Origin: RBG-16-34-14 sp963798865
GTDB taxonomy: Bacteria; Bacteroidota; Ignavibacteria; Ignavibacteriales; Ignavibacteriaceae
DNA: 64,000 nucleotides
Reading direction: 5' to 3'
Assembly (NCBI GenBank): GCA_963798865.1
Contig: CAWCVZ010000004.1
Location: forward strand, 1,054,001 to 1,118,000
How positions within the stretch are numbered: the stretch's first letter is position 1; every line of letters begins with the position of its first letter. Both the position numbers and the translations under genes were made by a program. The notes beneath the pieces are model-generated. The model saw nothing but the letters and a program-made list of their open reading frames with translations, was not told where the DNA came from and did no database searches. Of the stretch, positions 37,901 to 44,972 are shown piece by piece.

Positions 37901-38340
37901 GTATGCCGGTTATAACTGTACAATCCGTGATCCGAACCTATCCATACATAACCCAAATTATCTTCTGTTAAACCCAGGACTGTTTTTTCAGTATCGCTAT
38001 CCTTTCCCGGGCTGTTGAGATTGTTAAAGAAGGGTTTTCTGTTGTCCTCAATTTTGATTATGCCGTCAGCCGCCGTGCCCAGCCACATAGTCCCCAATTT
38101 ATCTATATACATAGAATAAGAATAAACGGTCTGCCCGGTGAGCGACAGATATTGAATAAATTTGTTTTCCTGGTTATCAAATCTCAGAAGAGGATGTGAA
38201 CTTGGGCCTGCACCATGAGAAAGAGCCCAGATTGTACCATGTTTGTCCTCCTGTATTATCCAGGCTTTGGTTACAAAAGCCCAGTGGAGAGGATTGAATT
38301 TGATTATCGTAATTGAAATAATTATTACGTTCGGTATCAA
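34978..38340 (-). CDS. HTCC-1 main fragment (second propeller to HTH)
   Basis: A 1,120-codon uninterrupted frame containing the second propeller, Y_Y_Y (about 465-535), TM helix (about 545-565), HisKA with His606 in ANISHEFRTPL, HATPase (LSNAFKFTSEEG, RDTGIGIAEEE, GTGIGLALTK), a receiver (LVVEDNYDM, phosphoacceptor Asp in IVSDMMMPKMDG, TKPF) and a two-helix AraC HTH (MSRMQVHRKLKAL; ISEIAYSLGFGSPAYFTKCF). The first 20 or so residues of this frame are out-of-frame sequence. Confidence 0.85.
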   Translation of the reverse strand: MIPNVIIISITIIKFNPLHWAFVTKAWIIQEDKHGTIWALSHGAGPSSHPLLRFDNQENKFIQYLSLTGQTVYSYSMYIDKLGTMWLGTAADGIIKIEDNRKPFFNNLNSPGKDSDTEKTVLGLTEDNLGYVWIGSDHGLYSYNRHTGNSKHYLHSDSDPGSLSSNYLGVVMADHLGNIWVSASGLDVLDRRTNIFRHYQSNPQDSNSITPSYIVGLLESHDGTIWIAMNNGVLDEYSEKSKIFRHHYPKCTIDSSRQNLWFSGLLEDKEGKIWLSIVGAGLISYNRENDTFRYYTSSPKPYKPPISMSICGLWGLTSDSKNNLWISTDIGAIRFNKVTGETYTFTEQDGLAGQYIHAISEDNKGFIWLGTIKGISRLDPATGKIRNYDMTDGLAMGKISVGSVYKTHEGEIYFGGSNGFVHFFPDSIKDNDYVPPIIITSFKSFNEEFALDSSISVKKNIYLSYKENNLSFEFAALNFTSPEKNQYAYKMEGIDKDWVYSGTRRYASYPDLSPGDYVFRVKGSNNDGVWNETGTSIAIFISPPWWKTMWAYGFYSLFLIFSLNGIRKYELNRLKLKTRIKMDAAVLKEREETDKIKSRFFANISHEFRTPLTLILGPAEKISSKTSDDIVKDANIIKRNSRRLLQLINQLLDLSKLESGKLKLEASKGNIVSFVKGVTLSFESLSEEKDIALDLQAEKEFIELYFDREKMMKILTNILSNAFKFTSEEGAITVSVMETDQKSVEIKIRDTGIGIAEEEIPKLFDRFYQVDSTHTREYEGTGIGLALTKELVELHRGTISVESKKEETNHNGTGCTEITVLLPLGKDHLTEDEIIKEVKNIEPGIYTKSVAKETENVEPILNVMQEGALQGEKTIVLVVEDNYDMRQYIKEALNNEYIVEEAVNGEQGVRKAEKIIPDLIVSDMMMPKMDGNELVKILKNDERTSHIPVIILTAKAGQENKLEGLEIGADDYLTKPFEIKELQIRIKNLINIRKKLQEKFSKIEFKPVKEKKLNSLDEKFMIRVNEIIETHIAEEEFNMEEFGEELYMSRMQVHRKLKALTGKSANRYIRSFKLQKARKMIEEKQGNISEIAYSLGFGSPAYFTKCFKDQFGYSPSEILG

Positions 38341-39169
38341 ATCCCCCGATTCCTCCGATCATCCCGACCCAAAGAATTCCTCTGCTGTCTACGTATAATG
38401 TTCGTACATCATTGTCATTTGGATTAAGCCTGCCGGCATATTGGTTTAAATAGTGTTGAAAAATTCCTGAGTTCACGTCATAGGAATACAATCCGTCTTC
38501 AGCTCCCATCCAGATGAGTCCTTTATCCGTAAATTGATCAACATTTATCTCGTACACCTGACCCTGAGGACCATTAAGATAATGTTTGAATTTATTACCT
38601 TGTGAGTCTAATGAATTCAATCCCTTTGCTGTACCTACCCAGAGATTACCGTCTGCGTCCGTTGAGACGGAAAATACAGAATCGCTTGATAAAGATTCCG
38701 GATCTTCGGTTTTTCGGAAAAAGCGGGTAAATTTATCTTCCTTCCTGCTCCACCGGTAAAGCCCCTCACCGAAAGTTGCGATCCACATACAGGGGCTGTT
38801 AGTACTTACTGTATCTTCACACCAGGTTGTTACCCAGTTATCTGGCAGCCTGCGTTCAAAAGTATTAAGAGCATCGTTATAGGTACAAAGGTAACTAATA
38901 TTATTTATCCATAATAAACCATAGCTGTCCATATACAGGTTATTAACAGACGCAGCACTCATAGTATTAACGTCATTAGGTTTAGGCTTTATGGTTTTAA
39001 AAGTATATCCGTCATATCTGTCCAGTCCATCGATTGTAGCAAACCACATAAATCCCCTTTCGTCGCGTATTATGTCCATTACCCCATCATTAGAAAGACC
39101 TTGTTCACTGGTTATTCGTGTAAAAGACAGATTTTCATTTTGAGCAGATACTTGTTTATTCAATAACAA
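38177..39169 (-). CDS. HTCC-1 N-terminal fragment (first propeller)
   Basis: A 330-codon frame starting within the signal-peptide region (VSAQNENLSFTRITSEQGLS). It holds Reg_prop blades (GFMWFATIDGLDRYDG, NLWVGTAKGLNSLD, LIWMGAEDGLYSYD, ILWVGMIGGIGGFD). From about 38295 it is out of frame. The signal peptide is in the neighbouring frame up to 39230. Confidence 0.7.
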   Translation of the reverse strand: MLLNKQVSAQNENLSFTRITSEQGLSNDGVMDIIRDERGFMWFATIDGLDRYDGYTFKTIKPKPNDVNTMSAASVNNLYMDSYGLLWINNISYLCTYNDALNTFERRLPDNWVTTWCEDTVSTNSPCMWIATFGEGLYRWSRKEDKFTRFFRKTEDPESLSSDSVFSVSTDADGNLWVGTAKGLNSLDSQGNKFKHYLNGPQGQVYEINVDQFTDKGLIWMGAEDGLYSYDVNSGIFQHYLNQYAGRLNPNDNDVRTLYVDSRGILWVGMIGGIGGFDTERNNYFNYDNQIQSSPLGFCNQSLDNTGGQTWYNLGSFSWCRPKFTSSSEI

Positions 39170-39231
39170 GAAAGCATGTAAATATAAGTGTAATTATTAT
39201 GTGAGAATCAAATTGAAATAATTTTTTCATT

Positions 39232-39372
39232 TCAAAAATTCACTTCCAATCCAAAACGGAAAGACATAGGCTGCTGGTATCTATATGGTTTACCATAATA
39301 AGAATTGGTAAGCAGCGGGTTTCCTGCCTGCACAATTACAAATAGCAAAATATAGAACAATTTAATTTTCAT
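39232..39372 (-). pseudogene. TonB-dependent receptor remnant (signal peptide fused to last beta strand)
   Basis: A 46-codon frame: a signal peptide (MKIKLFYILLFVIVQA) is joined directly to GNPLLTNSYYGKPYRYQQPM and ends SFRFGLEVNF. The tail matches the C-terminus of the receptor at 52862 (NPSVLNSNYGKTYRYQQPMS, RLGMEINF). Roughly 830 codons have been deleted precisely in frame. The 1-base gap to HTCC-1 equals that between the intact receptor and HTCC-3. Confidence 0.85.
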
Positions 39373-39427
39373 ACAGCACCCTTATTATAATAACTAACGT
39401 AAACACAGAACTTGATTAAAAGAACCG

Positions 39428-39503
39428 CATCTACGCATTAGGAGAGAATAATTTGTGAGGAGAATTATTATTAACTGCTGTAATTCATCCTAAAGTGTAG
39501 ATG
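39428..39503. promoter_or_regulatory. Long inverted repeat upstream of the TonB remnant/HTCC-1 (copy 1 of 3)
   Basis: Arms CATCTACGCATTAGGA (39428-39443) and TCCTAAAGTGTAGATG (39488-39503) pair at 14 of 16 positions across a 44-base spacer that itself contains ATAATT/AATTAT. The same arms recur before HTCC-2 and before the TonB/HTCC-3 operon. Operator or RNA switch is possible. Confidence 0.65.
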
Positions 39504-39580
39504 AATTCTTGCCCGCTAAACATCAAATATTTTTTATTTAAATGCAATAGTGCATTTTTGTTTGTTATAATCAAATAAAA

Positions 39581-39610
39581 AATCCCACCTAATAAAAGTT
39601 AAATGTGATT
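39581..39610 (-). terminator. Terminator after the LamG-like T9SS gene
   Basis: AATCACA...TGGGATT stem (one mismatch) followed by a T run on the minus strand, 22 bases after the stop at 39632. It is a close paralog of the terminator at 46590. Confidence 0.65.
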
Positions 39611-39631
39611 GCTACGAATTCGGTCATTTGA

Positions 39632-40777
39632 TTATTTCAGCAACAACATCTTATTAGTTTCTACAAAACTTCCTGCATTAATTGTATAGAAATAAATTCC
39701 GCTTGATAATCCTTTAGCATTAAAGTTCACTTGGTAACTTCCACTGGCTTTTTCTTCATTGACAAGCGTCGCAACTTCATTTCCTAAAACATCATAAACT
39801 TTTAGATTAACAAATGAAGAATTTGGTACCTGGAATCGAATAGTTGTACTCGGGTTAAATGGGTTAGGATAATTCTGCGATAAAGTAAATTGTTCAGGAA
39901 TAATTTCTTCCTGGGGATCTTCAATTCCTGTAGTTATAGATATATTATATTTATCAGCAAGATAATTTTCTATTGCTGCTCTTTCAGAATTAGTCGTGAC
40001 TGTATCGTATACAATCACTTCAGCAATATCTCCTTTGAAAGTAAAATGCCCTGCTGCTAAATCGTCTGCTCCACCTATTCCTGAAGTCCCATTTGGTGTG
40101 CCAAGCGGAACTGATAAGGATTCTATCGTTAGGTCCATGGTGTTATAACTGCATCAACCCCATTCGAACGAAAAGTTGTATTCCAAATATTGTGGTTCGT
40201 TACAACACTAACAACTTTCCATTGATCAAATGCAGCTATATTAGTTGCCTCTGCACGTGCGATAAAATCTCCGTATTCAGCAAAGACATCAATTAAATTA
40301 GGCGAGTTCCCGTAAAATATAATTACGCATTCCTAATGCAGTATAGCACCGATACTAAAGTTCCCAAATAAAATTGGATGATATGGAAATAGGGTCTGTC
40401 CCATTATTACCACTTAAGCCGGAATCAATCTTAAACACTATGAATAGACTGATCTGTGACATAGTCGAAGAACCTGTCAATCCCAACCGATCATTAACAC
40501 CATCAAAATGTAAAACCGGTTTGTTATTAAGTCCATTATCTACAAACATCGGCTGCCGATCGGTATTAGATTGAGTTGCATCATTGCCATTTCCGCTTTG
40601 GTCTATCCATTGACTAACTGTTGAACCATTGAGAGTTACACCGTCATCAGCTTTCAACCAAAGCTGTAGCCCGGATAATGGTATCTGAGAAAATGATAAA
40701 GTTGATAAAACAAAAAATGAAAGAATAACTGCAAGAATCCTGTTACCTATCAACAAGCCTGAAAAAATGGTTTTCAT
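39632..40777 (-). pseudogene. LamG-like T9SS-secreted protein, frameshifted
   Basis: The start is at 40777 (MKTIFSGLLIGNRILAVILS) with GGAGG upstream. The N-terminal frame (to about 40355) has a signal peptide and SGLQLWLKADDGVTLNGSTV, SQWIDQSGNGNDATQ and KPVLHFDGVNDRLGL, typical of concanavalin-like LamG_3 domains. The C-terminal frame from about 40138 has GDIAEVIVYDTVTTNSERAA, EYLADKYNI and a full T9SS domain (LSQNYPNPFNPSTTIRFQVP to ETNKMLLLK). At least one indel lies between 40355 and 40140, in a region where the strand order continues in another frame. The product would be a surface or secreted carbohydrate-binding-type protein. Confidence 0.8.
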
Positions 40778-40814
40778 AGAACCTCCAAATTTAAATTTGA
40801 AAAAATTTATATTA

Positions 40815-40848
40815 TTTAAACCCCGATACATAAATGACCGGGGTTAAA
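40815..40848 (-). terminator. Terminator after the second ScyD/E-like gene
   Basis: TTTAACCCCG/CGGGGTTTAAA stem of 10-11 bp with a 13-base loop, 45 bases past the stop at 40894. It separates that gene from the LamG-like gene. Confidence 0.7.
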
Positions 40849-40893
40849 TTTGATTTGACCACATTCATCATTTTAAACGGAACAAATTCATTT

Positions 40894-42066
40894 TTATAAA
40901 ATGTCTTTTTGTTTGAAAGCAAAATCATTTCCGTGATTATTGTTTTTAAACTCCACTTTTAAAATTTCACCAAATCCCGGTATTGGAGGACCAAATCCTT
41001 TATTAGAAATATAAAGCGCACCGTCCGGTCCGAATGTCATACCTGTCGGGAAAAATAGTGTATCAACAATTACTTCCCTTTCCCCTTGATGATTTATTCT
41101 AATAACCCGTCCTGTGTTTGGAGTTGGAAATCCATTTACAGAAGAAGTTTCAAGCACATATAAATTTTTTCTTTTATCAAACGCTACGCCTAATACTCCT
41201 GTAAAACCAGTTGCAAATATTGTCGCATTTCCATTTTTTGATACTCTATATATGTTTGATGCCCCTTGTGTTAAAGGAAATTCACCAAGATTCCCCACAT
41301 AAAATTTATTATTAAAATCCATTGCAGTCGGAACTATATGACCATAGTGTGCAGAAAAATCAATAATTCTTTTTATATGCCCGTTTTTAGGATTAACTTT
41401 TATTAATTCTCCATGATTCGGTTCAATAGCATAAAGATCGCCATCAATATTTATCATACTATACCAGGTTCCATCAGGCTCAAAGTCACCAGAATCTATA
41501 ACTGCAGTAGGATGATTCCTCTGCCATAGACTCAAATTTGCAATCATCGTTGTTGAACCATTAGAATTAATTCTGAGAATCGAAGCAGGATTATCAGGAT
41601 TACCATGAGAACAACCGCCGCCGGAAATTAAAGCATAAAGTTTATGCCCGATAAATTCTATATCTGCAACCCCATTTCTATCACCTATTGCAGCCTCGGT
41701 AGAAGGTAAATTATCTGCAACAACTTGTATTAAACCGTTATGAGAAATTTTAAGTATCCTTGCAGTCATACCTCCTAAATAAGGACCGATAGGGGGAACA
41801 ACCTGGTCACATAAACCTGAAGTGGAATTCGTACCTCCCAATCCCGCTTCTGATACATATAAATATCCGCCTGGTCCAAACTTAAGACCACGCGGTGCAT
41901 TAAGACCTGCTGCAAAAACTGTAACAACTATAGAATCCTCACCACATTTTGCCAAAGTTTTAGTTAGTTCATTCGGCTCAACAGGTATTGTCTCATCCTG
42001 ACATGCCTGGAAGAGAATTAATACACTAACTGCAATCAGTGAAAAAAATTTTATATAGGGTTTCAT
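40894..42066 (-). CDS. ScyD/ScyE-like beta-propeller lipoprotein (copy 2)
   Basis: 390 aa, a paralog of the gene at 30737 with the same block order: VFAAGLNAPRGLKFGPGGYL, VVPPIGPYLGG, EPDGTWYSMIN, AIEPNHGELIKV and FFPTGMTFGPDGALYISNKG. The signal peptide ends in a lipobox (LILFQACQDE), so it is a predicted lipoprotein. It is next to the HTCC-2/NarL pair on the same strand but separated from it by 484 bases of repeat-rich sequence, so co-transcription is doubtful. Confidence 0.87.
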   Translation of the reverse strand: MKPYIKFFSLIAVSVLILFQACQDETIPVEPNELTKTLAKCGEDSIVVTVFAAGLNAPRGLKFGPGGYLYVSEAGLGGTNSTSGLCDQVVPPIGPYLGGMTARILKISHNGLIQVVADNLPSTEAAIGDRNGVADIEFIGHKLYALISGGGCSHGNPDNPASILRINSNGSTTMIANLSLWQRNHPTAVIDSGDFEPDGTWYSMINIDGDLYAIEPNHGELIKVNPKNGHIKRIIDFSAHYGHIVPTAMDFNNKFYVGNLGEFPLTQGASNIYRVSKNGNATIFATGFTGVLGVAFDKRKNLYVLETSSVNGFPTPNTGRVIRINHQGEREVIVDTLFFPTGMTFGPDGALYISNKGFGPPIPGFGEILKVEFKNNNHGNDFAFKQKDIL

Positions 42067-42327
42067 AAATCCTCCTTTTTTGTTTTTGAAAAATTATAAG
42101 AGTCAAACTTTTTATCTGAAGTTCAATCTCTTTTATTATTTATCAACCCTGCACTAAAGTAGAGAACGGTTGAAGGCTGCGAAATAGGTTAAATGAAGTA
42201 ATGTTGAATTGAAATGAGTTAAAAAGATCGGATTACTAAGTAATTATAAGTATTGAGTTGATAGTGAAGTAAAATATGCTAACAATTTTTAGGTGTTTAT
42301 ATTCCTATTATAATTTTATTATATATC
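42067..42327. other. Long intergenic stretch before the second ScyD/E-like gene
   Basis: AT-rich upstream region of the lipoprotein gene. I see GTTGAA/GTTAAA half-sites repeated irregularly around 42168-42225 but no clear promoter. The right part grades into the palindromic repeat at 42328. Confidence 0.35.
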
Positions 42328-42495
42328 GAACTCCTACCGAGTTCAGGTTTCATTCAGGGAATATTTATATCTATAAATATTTTACTCCTCCGAAGGAGTC
42401 TTTCGGACTAACGGAGTTAGGAAACGTATTTGAGGTTTTATTAGCTCCAGAGGAGCTATATATTTATAGAAATCCAAATCACCCCAAACAAATAG
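42328..42495. repeat. Intergenic palindromic repeat block
   Basis: Four small hairpins follow each other: GAACTC-CTACC-GAGTTC (42328-42344), ATATTTAT/ATAAATAT (42361-42380), ACTCCT-CCGA-AGGAGT (42384-42399) and AGCTCC-AGA-GGAGCT (42443-42457), then TATATATTTATAGAAATCC. It resembles the GCTCC-GGAGC-TTTATAG intergenic repeats I know from Bacteroidota genomes. An open frame through it (42276-42611, plus) is not a gene. Confidence 0.65.
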
Positions 42496-42550
42496 CACTC
42501 TTAATGAGATCAAGTAATCCGGAATTAAAATTATTAAATTTTCAAAAGAA

Positions 42551-43177
42551 TTATTTTTGCAGATATTTCAGAACGGCTTCTGTGCGTGAACGGACGTGGA
42601 GTTTCTTATAAATATTTCTTAGATGTGTTCGAACAGTTTTTACACTGAGGAAAAGCTTGTCGGCAATTTCTTTATCGTAATATCCTTTTGAAAGATAACT
42701 AAGAATTTCTGATTCACGCTCAGATATATTTTCAGTTTCTTTTGAAGATTTTCCCATCTGCTGAAATGCCTGAACAACTTTACGTGCTATTTGATCAGAC
42801 ATTGGCGAACCACCTCCATGTATTTCCATTATTGCATCAAGTAGTTCGGCAGGCGGAGTTCGTTTGAGAACATAACCTGTAGCTCCGGCTATTAGTGATT
42901 TAAAAATCGTCTCATTATCTTCATATACAGTAAGCATCATAATCTGAACATTTGGTAAGATTTCTTTAAGCTTTACAACACACTCAATCCCAGTCATTCC
43001 GGGAAGATTTATATCCATTAATACAACATCCGGATTTTCTTTAGGGAATTGTACCAGAGCTTCTTCTGCCGTTTCATAAACTGCGCTGCATCTAAAACCC
43101 TCAGAGCCGTCAATGATAGCGGCTAATCCATTACGGATTTTATTATTATCCTCTACGATTCCAACGTTAATTATCAT
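42551..43177 (-). CDS. NarL/FixJ-family response regulator
   Basis: A 208-aa two-domain regulator. The receiver (about 3-120) has VGIVEDNNKIR, phosphoacceptor Asp55 in VVLMDINLPGMTG, MMLTVYED and the Lys in YVLKRTPP. The LuxR-type HTH (about 145-205) has ISERESEILSYLSKGYYDKE and LFLSVKTVRTHLRNIYKKL. It is the expected partner of the upstream HTCC-2 kinase, whose HisKA_3 domain belongs to the NarX/LytS-like class that phosphorylates such regulators. Confidence 0.93.
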   Translation of the reverse strand: MIINVGIVEDNNKIRNGLAAIIDGSEGFRCSAVYETAEEALVQFPKENPDVVLMDINLPGMTGIECVVKLKEILPNVQIMMLTVYEDNETIFKSLIAGATGYVLKRTPPAELLDAIMEIHGGGSPMSDQIARKVVQAFQQMGKSSKETENISERESEILSYLSKGYYDKEIADKLFLSVKTVRTHLRNIYKKLHVRSRTEAVLKYLQK

Positions 43178-43229
43178 AATAAAAAATAGCTCCCACTTTT
43201 TCCTTAATCAATACTTAGAATTAAGTAAT

Positions 43230-43345
43230 ATGGACAGTTACGCAGAACGTTTGGAGTGTTTGACCATCGGAGTTATGGAAGGATGCATTTCAAAAATTTC
43301 CATTATTCCCTGTCTGCCGCCAGGCAGGCAACACTTCAACATTCC
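43230..43345. repeat. G/A-rich inverted repeat with GC palindrome between HTCC-2 and its regulator
   Basis: GGAGTGTTTGACC and CAACACTTCAACATTCC face each other around CTGCC-GCCA-GGCAG (near 43312-43325). It resembles the repeat in rlpA and, in its centre, the CCTGCCGGCAGG element of the kinase mini-ORFs. Confidence 0.45.
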
Positions 43346-43574
43346 AAAAACGGATAACATGAGTTAATGGTTTAATTTTATAGCAAAACTGATACGTGTT
43401 CCTTTACCCTGAACTGATTCAATCGTAATTACTCCTCCAATATCTTCAATCCTTTTTCTCATATTTATCAAACCATTTCCTAAACCTGTTGATCTTTCTA
43501 AAGAAAATCCTTTCCCGTTATCTTCTATTTTTATATTGAACTGCTGATTTAAAAGTTCAATTATAAATGATACT

Positions 43575-44510
43575 TCAGAAGCACACGAATGTTTTAAATA
43601 TGTTATGAAGAACTTCTTTTACCACAAGAAATATGTTACGTCTTAATTCAGCAGAAAGAGGATAAGATGGAATGTTATCAGGTGCAATGAATTGACAATT
43701 AATGTTTGCCAGGCCAAGATATTTAACAGAATATCTTCGGGTATGTGCAATAAGATTATCAAGCTTATCGTTTTGGGGATTCATCGCCCAGACTATTTCA
43801 CTCACGCTATCAGTAATTTCTGCCGCACGTTCGGAAATTTCCTGAACACGCTGTTCTGCTTCTTCGGGTTTCTTTTTTGCCAGCTCACTTAGTATTGCAA
43901 TTTCTGAAAGACTCGAACCGACTTCATCGTGCATATCTCTTGAGATACGGGTTCTTTCCCGTTCCAATGCTCTTTCCTGCTCAAGCTTTTCTATTTTTCT
44001 TTTAAGTTTTTTCATTTCAATATACCTGACAGTACCGCCAACAGAAATCAATACGCTAAAAAATGCAATAGTTCTGAACCACCAGGTTCCCCACAAAGGA
44101 GGTGAAATTATAATTGCAATTGATGTCCCGGTTTCATTCCAGATACCATCGTTGTTTGATCCTTTAACTCTGAAAACATACTTACCGGGATCTAGATTAG
44201 GATAAGACGCGTAACGTCTTGTGCCAGAATAAACCCAATCTTTATCCATTCCTTCCATCTTATAAGCATATTGATTTTTTTCAGGACTGATAAAACTTAA
44301 AGCTGCAAATTCAAAGGATAGAAAATTTTCAGTATAAGGCAACTGGATTTCTTTCCCAAATGGATAAGGTTTTTCAAACTTCTTAAACGATGTGATAACG
44401 ACTGGAGGAATGAAGGAATTATTTTGAAGACTATCCGGATAAAACCTTATTATACTTTGTTTATCTTTAAAGTATGGTGTTGAAATAAAATATAACTCTC
44501 CATTTCTCAT
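43575..44510 (-). CDS. HTCC-2 Y_Y_Y and HisKA_3 fragment
   Basis: A 311-codon frame: Y_Y_Y domain (FEFAALSFISPEKNQYAYKM, GSNNDGIWNETGTSIAI), TM helix (TIAFFSVLISVGGTVRYI), coiled coil and HisKA_3 with His in SRDMHDEVGSS. It ends prematurely before the ATPase domain because of an A-run indel. Confidence 0.72.
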   Translation of the reverse strand: MRNGELYFISTPYFKDKQSIIRFYPDSLQNNSFIPPVVITSFKKFEKPYPFGKEIQLPYTENFLSFEFAALSFISPEKNQYAYKMEGMDKDWVYSGTRRYASYPNLDPGKYVFRVKGSNNDGIWNETGTSIAIIISPPLWGTWWFRTIAFFSVLISVGGTVRYIEMKKLKRKIEKLEQERALERERTRISRDMHDEVGSSLSEIAILSELAKKKPEEAEQRVQEISERAAEITDSVSEIVWAMNPQNDKLDNLIAHTRRYSVKYLGLANINCQFIAPDNIPSYPLSAELRRNIFLVVKEVLHNIFKTFVCF

Positions 44511-44972
44511 TTTATATCGCCAGCTAAGTTTAATATCAGCAATAATTTTTAACTTGTTTAGTAAAAGGATTATATTTAACTACACCATTAACAGTGCTTA
44601 TCCATAGATTTCCATGAGCATCATCTATTATACTAAATGCATCTTCCGGAAATCCATCTTTCCACCCCACCCGAATAACTTTTTGTTTTTCTTTATCATA
44701 TTTGTTGAGAACTGTATTTGCTATAATCCATAATGTTCCTGTACCATCTTCACAAAAACCCGTAATACGATTTCCGCTGATAGTCTTAGGATCTTTTGGA
44801 TCAGCTGAGAAATTCTTAAAAGTTTTCTTAGATAGATCATAACAAATTATACCTCCTTCATATGTACCGATCCATAACAATCCATTTTTATCTTCATAAA
44901 TCGCAGTAATTGCATTTATCATATTCTGCAATTTGCTCAACCTTTCTTGTATAAGGATTTAATTTTAACATT

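Larger units (their letters stand above)
34978..39230 (-). pseudogene. HTCC-1: hybrid two-component regulator (propeller, Y_Y_Y, kinase, receiver, AraC HTH), two frameshifts
   Basis: The reconstructed protein of about 1,415 aa starts at 39230 with a signal anchor (MKKLFQFDSHIIITLIFTCF). The frame shifts near 39172 and again near 38295. Order: two seven-bladed Reg_prop propellers (repeated WxGTxxGL, for example MWLGTAADGIIKIED), Y_Y_Y domain, one TM helix, HisKA, HATPase_c, receiver and AraC-type HTH. Such fused sensors detect periplasmic ligands and switch on nearby transport or secretion genes. It sits 1 base after a TonB-receptor remnant, the same geometry as HTCC-3 and its intact receptor. 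It would be functional only if the two indels are sequence errors. Confidence 0.85.

Noticed and set aside
42276..42611. Plus-strand open frame of 111 codons (NVFEVLLAPEELYIYRN-like)
   Set aside because: It runs through the hairpin repeat and into the antisense of the NarL gene; such frames are translations of an intergenic repeat.
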